7,529 nt of DNA from Treponema sp. Its GTDB lineage: Bacteria; Spirochaetota; Spirochaetia; Treponematales; Treponemataceae. Positions 1 to 7,473 of the stretch are shown in pieces (position 1 is the first letter of the stretch; each line of letters begins with the position of its first letter). Location of the stretch: positions 1 through 7,529 of the forward strand of contig DMQP01000225.1 of NCBI GenBank assembly GCA_003455655.1. The letters run 5' to 3'. Both the position numbers and the translations under genes were made by a program. The notes beneath the pieces are model-generated. The model did not search any database. It was not told where the DNA came from and saw only the letters and a list, made by a program, of their open reading frames with translations.

Positions 1-1799
1 CAAGATACCGACCGATCGTTTGTACAAACGCCACATCTATGGGTACACTCTGGCTCACAGCGGGGAGTAAGAACATGGTCTATAGAACGTTGCCATTCAC
101 GCTTAAAAAAGTTTTTAGATGGTCCCAGACTGACACTATCCCAAGGTAAAGGCTCGTCTACAGACCAATCTCTAAACAGTTCTTTTTGAACATCAAAAGA
201 ATGTTCTGTAAAAGCCTCATTCCAAAATTTCATGTTTTCTTTTAAATGCTCATCCCAGGCATCAAAACGGGCACCTTTTTTATAAGCACTTAAAATAAGT
301 TTTGAAACAGAAAAATTTCCCCGGCTGAGTAAGCCTTCCAAAATGGTTGAATCAAAATTATGACGCCCTAACTTAAACTTTCCTCGAGGTAAACGCTGAA
401 ACAAATAATCTATTTTTTTCTGGGCAAGTTCTGGAGTAATTTGTCTTACCCACTGATATGCGGTATGAGCTTTAGGTATAAAAACACCAACATTGACATT
501 ACACTGAATACGAGTCCGCGCTTGAAGTTCAATAAGAAAATCAGCAATAGCTTCTTCTTCAGATTTTACACCCTGTCCACAAAAGTAGTCACCTACGGGC
601 AGACCAACCATAAAATAAAATTTTGCGCTACTCCAACCTCGTTTTTTTGCTTCAAGAATTACTTCTGTTAAATGCTGAGCATACACTTCTTTGTTCAAAC
701 TTAACTGCCACAATTCTTCGGGAGTTTCAACCGCAAAGGTAAGTCCACTTTTTCTAACTTGAGACAGTTTTTCCAAAATAGGAAGAGACACGGAATTGAC
801 CTTTAAAGACGGCAACTGAAAAGAAACATTATACCCTTTATAGCGTTCGTTCAAAATATCGAGTAAACCTTCTATGTCAGGAAAATCTGCACTACTTAAC
901 GAATTAAGACTTACTTCCCTATAACCCGCATCGAAAACTAAATGGTCAATTTCTTCAATTATAAGAGGAAGGGCTTTTGCTCTGTCGGGACGATAATATA
1001 TGCCAGCATGACAAAAGCGACAGCCGTTAGGACAACCTCGCATAATTTCTATAACACCGTGATCTTGAACAGGCTTAATGGTTGGCATAGGAAACCAAGA
1101 AGGAACTGAGGGAACAAAACCAAAATTCCCCTGCACTGCCCGCTTTGCAATTTTGCCTTCAGACGCTTTTTTTTCAGTCCAAATAAATGGCAGCGATTCC
1201 ATATAAGCAAGACACTCTTGTCGACTTGCTCCTTTTTTCTTTAACGCAGCAAGATGGTCAACCATATCAAACATTCCATCTTCAGCTTCACCAATAATAA
1301 GTGCATCAAAAAAGACAGCTATAGGAGCGGGATTAGTAACGCCACAGCCACCTGCAATAACTATGGGACTCTCTTCTAAACGTTCAGCTGCTAAAAGAGG
1401 AACATGACCTGTTTCAAGCATAGCTAACACTTGTGTAATGCCCAATTCATAACCAATTGAAAAACCAATCATATCAACATGGCAAAGAGGCATACCTGTT
1501 TCAAGTGTATAGAGGGGAACAGAACGTTCTTTCAATAGTTTTTCAAAATCTACATCTGGAGAAAAGACGCGTTCACAACGAACAGAATCTAATGCATTCA
1601 GTCCATTATAAATGATTTTAACAGCAAGGTTAGACATTGCGATTTCGTACAAATCGGGAAATGCCATAGCAAAATTATAGAGTTTTCGTTCATCATGAGC
1701 TTTTACTGTAGCACCATAATCAAGACATAAATAGCGGGAGGGAGCATTTACGGTATTGAGGGAAGCTCCAAATGTTTTAAGTGGATCAATACACTGCAT
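1..1799 (-). CDS. B12-binding-type radical SAM protein (TIGR03960-like), partial at 3' end
   Basis: Reading the minus strand from the ATG at 1799-1797 gives 599 codons with no stop before the window edge, so the C-terminus is missing. Residues about 40-185 resemble the N-terminal cobalamin-binding-like Rossmann domain of this family (FPDLYEIAMSNL near 47-58, IGFSIGYELG 111-120, IAGGCGVTNPAP 148-159, IIGEAED 168-174). The radical SAM cluster motif CX3CX2C is C256, C260, C263 in RGCPNGCRFCHAGIYYRP. Further family blocks are SLNSLSSADF (297-306), FYFMVGLP (394-401), IPKAHTAYQW (441-450), GARFDAW (509-515), LPWD (551-554) and a terminal cysteine cluster C581, C585, C589, C592. Radical SAM enzymes use a 4Fe-4S cluster to cleave S-adenosylmethionine; the substrate of this family is unknown to me. 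The start lies 8 nt after the rodA stop with a weak AGG (1807-1809), so it is probably the last or a late gene of the elongasome operon. In Clostridia the same family often sits near mre/rodA, rng and rplU, and some members are fused to or followed by DUF2344. Family assignment is firm; function is not. Confidence 0.9.
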   Translation of the reverse strand, partial: MQCIDPLKTFGASLNTVNAPSRYLCLDYGATVKAHDERKLYNFAMAFPDLYEIAMSNLAVKIIYNGLNALDSVRCERVFSPDVDFEKLLKERSVPLYTLETGMPLCHVDMIGFSIGYELGITQVLAMLETGHVPLLAAERLEESPIVIAGGCGVTNPAPIAVFFDALIIGEAEDGMFDMVDHLAALKKKGASRQECLAYMESLPFIWTEKKASEGKIAKRAVQGNFGFVPSVPSWFPMPTIKPVQDHGVIEIMRGCPNGCRFCHAGIYYRPDRAKALPLIIEEIDHLVFDAGYREVSLNSLSSADFPDIEGLLDILNERYKGYNVSFQLPSLKVNSVSLPILEKLSQVRKSGLTFAVETPEELWQLSLNKEVYAQHLTEVILEAKKRGWSSAKFYFMVGLPVGDYFCGQGVKSEEEAIADFLIELQARTRIQCNVNVGVFIPKAHTAYQWVRQITPELAQKKIDYLFQRLPRGKFKLGRHNFDSTILEGLLSRGNFSVSKLILSAYKKGARFDAWDEHLKENMKFWNEAFTEHSFDVQKELFRDWSVDEPLPWDSVSLGPSKNFFKREWQRSIDHVLTPRCEPECTHRCGVCTNDRSVS

Positions 1800-1807
1800 G
1801 AACAAAC

Positions 1808-3163
1808 CTAGTAGACAGTAAAATCAAGGCGGCGTAAATGAATACTTTCCAAAATTCCAATACAGAACATTTGTGTAATAAGCGCAGAACCACCAAAAGA
1901 CAAGAAAGGAAGCGGAATACCAATAACGGGCATAATACCCATTACCATTCCGACGTTAATAATAAAGTGAAATAGCAACATGCCGAATATACCAGTACTA
2001 ACATACATAGCAAAAACATTTGTTGTTTTTCTCATAATAAGCATGATGCGAATGAGTAATATCAAATACAAAGCAAAAACAATGGCACCACCTAAAAAGC
2101 CCCACTCTTCAGACAAAATGCTAAAGATAAAGTCGGTACTTTGAGTTGGCAAATACTGGTAGTGACTTTGTGTTCCCTGTAAAAAACCTCTGCCGTTAAA
2201 ACCGCCAGCACCAATTGCAATAAGTGATTGTATCAAGTGATAGCCAAATCCATCTCTATCTGCATAAGGGTCTAAGAAAATAACAAGACGCTTTTTTTGA
2301 TAAATATCTAAAACTTTTGCATCTGCACCCCAAGAAGCAATAAAACAAAGGGTAAAAATTGATGCAACATAAGTAATCCAATAGTAATAGCGTTCCTTAA
2401 AAAGAATTTGACCTATAACACCAATAATACTGATTGCAGTTCCCGAAGCTATAACAATAAGTCTTAATTTGTTATTTGTCAAAATGGCAAGAATGGGAAC
2501 GGGCTCTTTATGAATAAAAGACTGCCAGGTTGGCAAAACAGCAAGAATAACAGAAAATACACCCACGAAAACAATATATAAAATATATCGAAGCGGAATA
2601 TCTGCAACAAAGCACATAAAAATAAAAATTGCAACAAAGACAAGTGCTGTACCCATATCTGGCTGTAGCACAAGAATAAGCATTGCGGGAATAGCCATAA
2701 TAAGTGTTGCAATTAAAAAGCGTTTAAGCGGCTTCTCTTGTTTTGAACGGTCAAGATAAACAGCAAGACACATTATAAAAACAATTTTTGCAGGTTCTGA
2801 AGGTTGCCCTAAGCGAAAGCGTCTTGAACCTATGTTGAACACAAGCCAACTGTGAGCTGAAACCGTATCTATTTTACAAAAGTGAACAATTATAAGCAGA
2901 ATAACGGTTATAAGATACATAACGGGTAAATACCGAATGTAACGCCTATAGTCTATAAAAGAAGCTGCAACTAAAAGCACAAGACCAACCGCTGCATATT
3001 TTATTTGACTAATGTATTCGTGTGCATGCTTTGCAGCTAAAGCACCGTACATATCCACTGCAGCAGAATAGATAAAAAGAATTCCTATGGATATAAGTAT
3101 AAGGGAACAACCTAAAAGTATGTAATCAAAGAGCGAAAGCGTGTTTAACAATTTTGATTTCAT
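1808..3163 (-). CDS. rodA: RodA, SEDS-family peptidoglycan glycosyltransferase
   Basis: RodA polymerises lipid II into glycan strands in the inner membrane as partner of PBP2. The 451-residue protein is highly hydrophobic, with about twelve candidate membrane segments. Family blocks are SWLVFNIGSRRFRLGQPSEPAK (W106 and Q120-E123), LQPDMGTALV (166-175), IYQKKRLVIFLDP (287-299), GYHLIQSLIAIGAGG (307-321), GTQSHYQYLP (330-339), STDFIFSILSEEWGF (342-356) and PLPFLSFGGSAL (418-428). D344 in TDFIF aligns with the essential aspartate of E. coli RodA (D262), and W106 with the conserved tryptophan near 105 in B. subtilis RodA. E. coli RodA is 370 residues; the extra length lies mainly at residues 215-280, where two further hydrophobic stretches precede the catalytic loop. 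The ATG at 3163 directly abuts the mrdA stop (TAG-ATG, no gap), with GGAAGG at 3173-3178 as ribosome binding site inside mrdA, which points to translational coupling. Confidence 0.96.
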   Translation of the reverse strand: MKSKLLNTLSLFDYILLGCSLILISIGILFIYSAAVDMYGALAAKHAHEYISQIKYAAVGLVLLVAASFIDYRRYIRYLPVMYLITVILLIIVHFCKIDTVSAHSWLVFNIGSRRFRLGQPSEPAKIVFIMCLAVYLDRSKQEKPLKRFLIATLIMAIPAMLILVLQPDMGTALVFVAIFIFMCFVADIPLRYILYIVFVGVFSVILAVLPTWQSFIHKEPVPILAILTNNKLRLIVIASGTAISIIGVIGQILFKERYYYWITYVASIFTLCFIASWGADAKVLDIYQKKRLVIFLDPYADRDGFGYHLIQSLIAIGAGGFNGRGFLQGTQSHYQYLPTQSTDFIFSILSEEWGFLGGAIVFALYLILLIRIMLIMRKTTNVFAMYVSTGIFGMLLFHFIINVGMVMGIMPVIGIPLPFLSFGGSALITQMFCIGILESIHLRRLDFTVY

Positions 3164-5026
3164 CTAGTCCCGCCTTCCAACTAATTCTGTATTCTGATTC
3201 AAAAGATATCTGAATCCCAAAGTGTCTATTGCCTGATCAAAGGTTTGATCGTTAAAAATACCTTGAATAACAATGTTTGTTGCGTAAGGTGCCCACCATT
3301 CCCATTTGTTAACGGCTTCAACCAAAGTTACAACAACAATTTGTTCTTCAACAGGAGCATCATAGGGAGCATACGCAACCATCCATGAGTGGAAGTGATT
3401 TTCTCCATAACCGTTTACTTCTGCAGTACCTGTTTTACCAGCGATTTGAACGGTTTTGTTATTCATAGGATATGTTGCTGTTCCGTTTGTAATCATGTAA
3501 CGCAAATCTGCCTGAACTTCTTTCCAAACATCAGAAGAGATAGACGATTGCAAAAGAACTTCCGGTTTTACTTCTTCAATTACTTCACCGGTTGAAGGGT
3601 CTCTTACTTCTTTTAGCAAATGAGGACGATAAATTGTTCCGCTATTACAAACCATGGCCATCATGTCTGCTACATGCAAGGGTGTTACCAGTGTGTAGCC
3701 CTGACCAATTGACATATTCATGGTATCGCCACCAAGCCACTTTTGGTGCAAGTTACGCTCTTTCCACTGAGCAGTAGGAACACGACCAACTCTTTGAGAA
3801 GGAAGATCAATTCCTAAGGAAGTATCGAAACCAAATTCTTTTGCGTAAGATGCAATAACATCAACACCTAAATGATCGCGACCAACAACCCAGAAGTAAA
3901 CATCACAAGACTGAGCAAGTGCATTTTTTAAATCAAGCCAACCGTGACCAGGAGTCTTTACGTGACAGTTAAAGACGCGACCACCGTATTCAATTTTTCC
4001 GGAACATTCAATTTTTTTCTCGGGAGGAAAAGCTCGTTCACTTAAGATAGCCGTTGTCATAACGGTCTTAAATGTTGAAGCGGGTGGATAGGTTGCATCA
4101 ACAGCACGGTTTAAAAGCGGACTGTTTTCATTTCCTGCGCGAGAAATATCATTAGAATCAAAGTAAGGATATGAAACCATTGCAAGCACTTCACCACTTG
4201 CGGGTTTTAAAACAACCAGTGCACCAACGCGTTCACCTAAGGCTTCTTCTGCAAGACGCTGAATGGTAGTGTCGATAGTAAGCACTAAGTTCTTTCCTGA
4301 TTCTGGGGGAGTAATAATAGGAGTGTCACTTATGATACGACGGTTAACATCAACGGTACGACTTTCAAAGCCCTTTTTACCTTGAAGCAAAATGTCGTAT
4401 TGTTTTTCTATTCCAGATTTTCCAACGATGTCATTTCTAGAGTAGCCCTGATTGTGCAAAGTTAAATATTCATCTGGACTAATTTCACCAACATGACCTA
4501 ATACATGACTAATAGAACCTGTTTCTACATAGTTACGAATGGGTTTGTTTTCCCAAGAAACACCTGGAAGATCTGTTATGTTTTCTGCAATGTTAGAAAT
4601 AGTTGAAAAAGAAACACTGGATTTTATTTCAATTGATTCATAACTGTTTCGTTTGCCAGAAGTTTTTCGATCTATTTCTGATTTATTTATGTCTAAATAT
4701 TCAGCAAGTTTAGTCGCAACAGTGTCATAGTAACCGTTAGGAATTTCTCCTGGAGTAAGTCTTACCGCAAAGGCATCGGTATTTATAACCATAGGAAGAA
4801 CAGCATTGCGGTCATAAATTTCACCACGCTGAGCAGGAATCATTTTGGTTGCAGTAGAAATAATCTGAGCCTGACGTTTATAAGACTGTCCCTTTACAAC
4901 TTGAAGCGTAAAAAGTCGCAAAAAGAAAATTCCAAAGATAGCAAGTGTAAAAAGTAAAAGAACAGAAAGTCTTGCATTTCCTTTTTCGAGTACATCAGTC
5001 TGATAAAACGAAGAAGAATTTTGCAT
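3164..5026 (-). CDS. mrdA: Penicillin-binding protein 2, class B transpeptidase
   Basis: PBP2 cross-links new peptidoglycan during elongation and works with RodA; it is anchored in the inner membrane with its catalytic domain in the periplasm. The 620 residues start with a short cytoplasmic tail and one membrane helix (about 21-41). The pedestal or dimerisation region carries QRGEIYDRN (66-74) and GKSGIEKQYD (202-211). The transpeptidase domain has S317-T-F-K320 (catalytic serine S317), S373-C-D375 as the second motif, and K531-T-G-T534. SCD instead of SxN is usual in PBP2. C341, C354, H361 and C374 are placed like a zinc site described in Acinetobacter PBP2. Length is close to E. coli PBP2 (633). 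The start ATG overlaps the mreD stop by one base (TGATG), with GGAG at 5038-5041 about 11 nt upstream. The symbol mrdA follows the E. coli name; pbpA or pbp2 would also be used. Confidence 0.96.
   Translation of the reverse strand: MQNSSSFYQTDVLEKGNARLSVLLLFTLAIFGIFFLRLFTLQVVKGQSYKRQAQIISTATKMIPAQRGEIYDRNAVLPMVINTDAFAVRLTPGEIPNGYYDTVATKLAEYLDINKSEIDRKTSGKRNSYESIEIKSSVSFSTISNIAENITDLPGVSWENKPIRNYVETGSISHVLGHVGEISPDEYLTLHNQGYSRNDIVGKSGIEKQYDILLQGKKGFESRTVDVNRRIISDTPIITPPESGKNLVLTIDTTIQRLAEEALGERVGALVVLKPASGEVLAMVSYPYFDSNDISRAGNENSPLLNRAVDATYPPASTFKTVMTTAILSERAFPPEKKIECSGKIEYGGRVFNCHVKTPGHGWLDLKNALAQSCDVYFWVVGRDHLGVDVIASYAKEFGFDTSLGIDLPSQRVGRVPTAQWKERNLHQKWLGGDTMNMSIGQGYTLVTPLHVADMMAMVCNSGTIYRPHLLKEVRDPSTGEVIEEVKPEVLLQSSISSDVWKEVQADLRYMITNGTATYPMNNKTVQIAGKTGTAEVNGYGENHFHSWMVAYAPYDAPVEEQIVVVTLVEAVNKWEWWAPYATNIVIQGIFNDQTFDQAIDTLGFRYLLNQNTELVGRRD
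3173..3178 (-). promoter_or_regulatory. Ribosome binding site of rodA inside mrdA
   Basis: GGAAGG lies 9 nt before the rodA ATG (3161-3163), within the final codons of mrdA. It supports the start that directly abuts the mrdA stop. Confidence 0.6.
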
Positions 5027-5535
5027 CAGACAATTGTCTCCGGTCGCAAAACAAGTGTGTTCTTAAAGAGGTTGAGGAATTTAAAAATAAAGGGAGTCAA
5101 AATAGTATTGAGCCCTATCTCAAACAGTACCGTCCAAGTAAAGGGTGTAAACGAAAGTAAATCTGAAGGATACAAAACAGAAAGTATCCACAGCATGATT
5201 ACTTTAGAAACAGAGGCACATAATCCCAACAGCATAGGAATAAAAAATCCTTCAGTGTTAAGAGACTTTGTAAACAAACCACCCACATAACCTAAGAGTG
5301 TGCGATACAGGGCATTTAATCCTGGAGGAGAAGCGCTTAAAAAATCAAGCATAAGCCCAGAAACAAAGCCACTTCCCTCACCTACCAACTTTCCGTTATG
5401 AAGTGAAATAAAAAGAACACAGATTAACACTAAGTCAGGAACAGCAGGTAAAAACATAATGTTAGAAAGAATGACAGATTCTATAAGAGCTGCACAAAGA
5501 ATAATAAGTGTTCCGACAGAAAAAGATTTTATCAT
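5026..5535 (-). CDS. mreD: Rod shape-determining membrane protein MreD
   Basis: MreD is a small polytopic inner-membrane protein that joins MreC in activating the RodA-PBP2 synthase. The 169 residues show five or six hydrophobic segments, the clearest at about 5-27, 32-46, 54-68, 98-121 and 134-157. The family-like block PDLVLICVLFISLHNGKLVG starts at P33 and is followed by GFVSGLMLDFLSA (56-68) and GLNALYRTLLGYVGG (72-86), matching the usual MreD pattern of a glycine-rich helix, an Asp, and a G-x-x-A-L segment. Length is normal (E. coli 162). The start overlaps the mreC stop as ATGA (5532-5535), and a full AGGAGG (5543-5548) with 7 nt spacing lies inside the end of mreC; this fixes the start. 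MreD is poorly conserved, so position between mreC and mrdA adds much to the call. Confidence 0.93.
   Translation of the reverse strand: MIKSFSVGTLIILCAALIESVILSNIMFLPAVPDLVLICVLFISLHNGKLVGEGSGFVSGLMLDFLSASPPGLNALYRTLLGYVGGLFTKSLNTEGFFIPMLLGLCASVSKVIMLWILSVLYPSDLLSFTPFTWTVLFEIGLNTILTPFIFKFLNLFKNTLVLRPETIV
5028..5039. repeat. Perfect 12-bp palindrome at the mreD-mrdA junction
   Basis: AGACAATTGTCT is its own reverse complement. It covers the last codons and stop of mreD, ends one base before the mrdA ATG, and shares two bases with the GGAG ribosome binding site (5038-5041). In RNA it could form only a 4-bp stem with an AATT loop. Confidence 0.45.
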
Positions 5536-6407
5536 TGTGCATCCTCCTGGCGGTCATTCTCTTGTGTTTGATCTACAACAATTACCAGTTCAAGGCGAGA
5601 AAAATCAATAATGGGTTTAAGCGTAATGTTAAGTGAAGAATCATAGTCAACAACTTCAACACTATCTATTGTTCCTATGGGAATATCTGGCATGTAGTTG
5701 TCGTTTTCTCCACTGGTAACAACAATATCTCCGTGCATAAAATCATCACGATCGCGCTTACTAATATATTTAAGAGCTAAAGACGAAGTGTTTGAACCGT
5801 TACCACTTACTAAACCAATATCTCGAGTATTTTGAATACGAGCAGAAATGTTACAGTGAGTATCATACACTGGCATAACCATACAGGTTCCTAGACCAAC
5901 AGTTACGACTTTACCAACGACACCAACGGTTCCATTTTGAACAGCAATAACAGGCATACCTTTTTGAATACCACTGCGCGCACCTTTGTCTATAGTTATA
6001 CCCGAATAGAGATTGTCTGGATCTCGAGCAATAATGTGAGCAGGATAATTTTTGTATGCAATGTCTGTCGCAAAACCAAGCAGTTCTTTTAAGCGCTCAT
6101 TTTCTTTGCGGATTTCGGTGTTGTTACGCTGAAGGAATTCATAGTCTTCGAGTTTTTTAGTAAGTTCTTCGTACTCTTTTCTAAGCGTTGCTGTTTCTTT
6201 TATAGCGTTTATTGTTCCGGTAACAGTGCTGGTTACTGCATGCAAACCTTTTTGAATTGTAGACAAAGCAGCAAAACCAACTTTATTAATATCAACAATG
6301 AATCGACCTGAAGAGAAAGCAAGTGTAATTCCGCTTATTAAAAGCAATCCCGCAAGCACTACTTCCGGAATTTTGAGCGTAAACTTAACCTTTACCTTTT
6401 GCGCCAT
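5532..6407 (-). CDS. mreC: Rod shape-determining protein MreC
   Basis: MreC is a bitopic inner-membrane protein whose periplasmic part binds and activates PBP2. The 291 residues show a short basic N-terminus, one membrane helix (about 14-33), a charged helical stretch likely to be a coiled coil (about 69-110, including LRKEYEELTKKLEDYEFLQR from 75 and ending ENERLKELLG), then the two-barrel periplasmic domain. Family blocks there are IIARDPDN (125-132), ITIDKGARSGIQKGMPVI (137-154), GVVGKVV (162-168), GDIVVTSGENDNYMPDIPIG (226-245) and a terminal IDFSRLELVIVV (267-278). The acidic tail 279-291 is poorly conserved. It starts 11 nt after the mreB stop with only a weak purine-rich ribosome binding site, and its last codons hold the ribosome binding site of mreD. 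Confidence 0.95.
   Translation of the reverse strand: MAQKVKVKFTLKIPEVVLAGLLLISGITLAFSSGRFIVDINKVGFAALSTIQKGLHAVTSTVTGTINAIKETATLRKEYEELTKKLEDYEFLQRNNTEIRKENERLKELLGFATDIAYKNYPAHIIARDPDNLYSGITIDKGARSGIQKGMPVIAVQNGTVGVVGKVVTVGLGTCMVMPVYDTHCNISARIQNTRDIGLVSGNGSNTSSLALKYISKRDRDDFMHGDIVVTSGENDNYMPDIPIGTIDSVEVVDYDSSLNITLKPIIDFSRLELVIVVDQTQENDRQEDAQ
5543..5548 (-). promoter_or_regulatory. Strong ribosome binding site of mreD inside mreC
   Basis: AGGAGG, a full match to the usual anti-Shine-Dalgarno core, lies 7 nt before the mreD ATG and inside the last codons of mreC. With the ATGA stop-start overlap it supports both re-initiation and independent loading of ribosomes on mreD. Confidence 0.85.
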
Positions 6408-6418
6408 AAGAGTCTCTT
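6408..6418 (-). repeat. Odd palindrome filling the mreB-mreC gap
   Basis: The whole 11-nt spacer reads AAGAGACTCTT on the minus strand, two 5-nt inverted arms around one central base. It also contains the weak purine-rich ribosome binding site of mreC. A single-base loop cannot form a normal RNA hairpin, so any role is uncertain. Confidence 0.4.
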
Positions 6419-7456
6419 TTAGTTGTTAAGGTTGTCGTAAATAGAACGGTCTGTAGACATATCCTTAAACAGTTCAAAGGCCTGACCTGCTCCAACAGCA
6501 ACACATTCAAGTGGTTTTTCAACCAAAATAACAGGAACACCGGTTTCTTTAGAAATAAGTTTTTGCAAACCTTTAAGCATTGAACCGCCACCAGTCATAA
6601 CAATACCGCGTTCAACAATATCTGCAGCAAGTTCTGGAGGAGTTACGCCCAAAGTCTTTTTTATTTCTTCAACAATTTTAGTAATGGGTTCTTTAAGTGA
6701 TTCACGAACTTCAACTGAATCTACTTCAAGTCTACGAGGAAGACCAGTAATAGCATCGGTTCCCTTTATTTCCATTTTTTCGATTGTCTTGTCTGGAGTT
6801 GCATTACCAATGTCAATCTTAAGGCGTTCTGCAGTTTGCTGACCAATTTTTAGATTGTGAACAGAGCGAACATGTTTAATAATTGCTTCATCGAAAGCAT
6901 TTCCGCCAGTACGAATTGAAGAAGTAGTAACCATACCGCCCAAAGAAATAACAGAAACTTCTGTTGTTCCGCCACCAATGTCACAAACCATGTGACCTGC
7001 TGGTTCGTAAATAGGTATCTGTGCACCAATTGCAGCTGCAAGACTTTCTTCAATAACGCCAACTTCCTTTGCTCCTGCCTTAAGAGCAGCGGCAGTTACA
7101 GCATCGCGTTCAACTTGAGTAATACAAGAAGGAATACCTATCTTCATGCGAGTAGAACGGAAGAGATGATGGCGAGGAATAATTTTAGAAACAAAATATT
7201 TTATCATCTTTTCTGTTGAATCGCTATCAGAAATAACACCATCTGCAAGCGGACGAATAGCAGAAATTCCGCCAGGAGTCTTCCACAACATGCGCTTAGC
7301 TTCGGCACCAACGGCAACAACACGATTAGTGCCTTTTTCTACTGCAACAACAGACGGTTCATCTATAACGATGCCCTGCCCGCGTACATAAATAAGCGTG
7401 TTACAAGTACCCAAATCGATACCAATATCTGTGGTAAAATTATCCCAAAAGGCCAT
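6419..7456 (-). CDS. mreB: Rod shape-determining protein MreB, bacterial actin
   Basis: MreB is an ATP-binding actin homologue that forms membrane-attached filaments and steers the elongation machinery. The 345 residues match the family length (E. coli 347). Phosphate loop 1 is [10 protein letters not shown] (14-23), with Cys18 where Ala is usual. The connecting segment [14 protein letters not shown] (136-149) contains the catalytic Glu region; Ser138 replaces the common Pro. Phosphate loop 2 is [16 protein letters not shown] (159-174), and the adenosine motif is [10 protein letters not shown] (288-297). The N-terminus MAFWDNF carries bulky hydrophobics that could insert in the membrane, as in other Gram-negative-type MreBs. 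The start is supported by GGAGG at 7466-7470 with 9 nt spacing. It is the first complete gene of the set, 34 nt downstream of a possible upstream gene. Confidence 0.98.
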   Translation of the reverse strand: MAFWDNFTTDIGIDLGTCNTLIYVRGQGIVIDEPSVVAVEKGTNRVVAVGAEAKRMLWKTPGGISAIRPLADGVISDSDSTEKMIKYFVSKIIPRHHLFRSTRMKIGIPSCITQVERDAVTAAALKAGAKEVGVIEESLAAAIGAQIPIYEPAGHMVCDIGGGTTEVSVISLGGMVTTSSIRTGGNAFDEAIIKHVRSVHNLKIGQQTAERLKIDIGNATPDKTIEKMEIKGTDAITGLPRRLEVDSVEVRESLKEPITKIVEEIKKTLGVTPPELAADIVERGIVMTGGGSMLKGLQKLISKETGVPVILVEKPLECVAVGAGQAFELFKDMSTDRSIYDNLNN

Positions 7457-7465
7457 TCTTATATT

Positions 7466-7470
7466 CCTCC
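7466..7470 (-). promoter_or_regulatory. Ribosome binding site of mreB
   Basis: GGAGG on the minus strand lies 9 nt before the mreB ATG. Together with the clear MreB N-terminus it decides the start. Confidence 0.85.
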
Positions 7471-7473
7471 AAT

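Noticed and set aside
441..671. 76-codon open frame on the plus strand
   Set aside because: It lies antisense inside the well-supported radical SAM gene, has no ribosome binding site that I can see, and its protein is low in complexity and resembles no family I know.
2479..2712. 77-codon hydrophobic open frame on the minus strand
   Set aside because: It is the out-of-frame shadow of the RodA membrane region; hydrophobicity comes from T-rich codons of the real frame.
3902..3910. SCD in place of the SxN motif in PBP2, considered as a lost active-site residue
   Set aside because: An S-x-D second motif is normal for PBP2-type class B proteins, so it does not suggest inactivation.
5021..5290. 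89-codon plus-strand open frame, and a neighbour from 4972
   Set aside because: Both are antisense to mreD and mrdA, whose frames are fully supported by family motifs and tight junctions.
6385..7219. Further open frames of 68-75 codons on both strands within mreB
   Set aside because: All overlap mreB, which has every actin-family motif in one continuous frame; no independent start signals or protein features support them.
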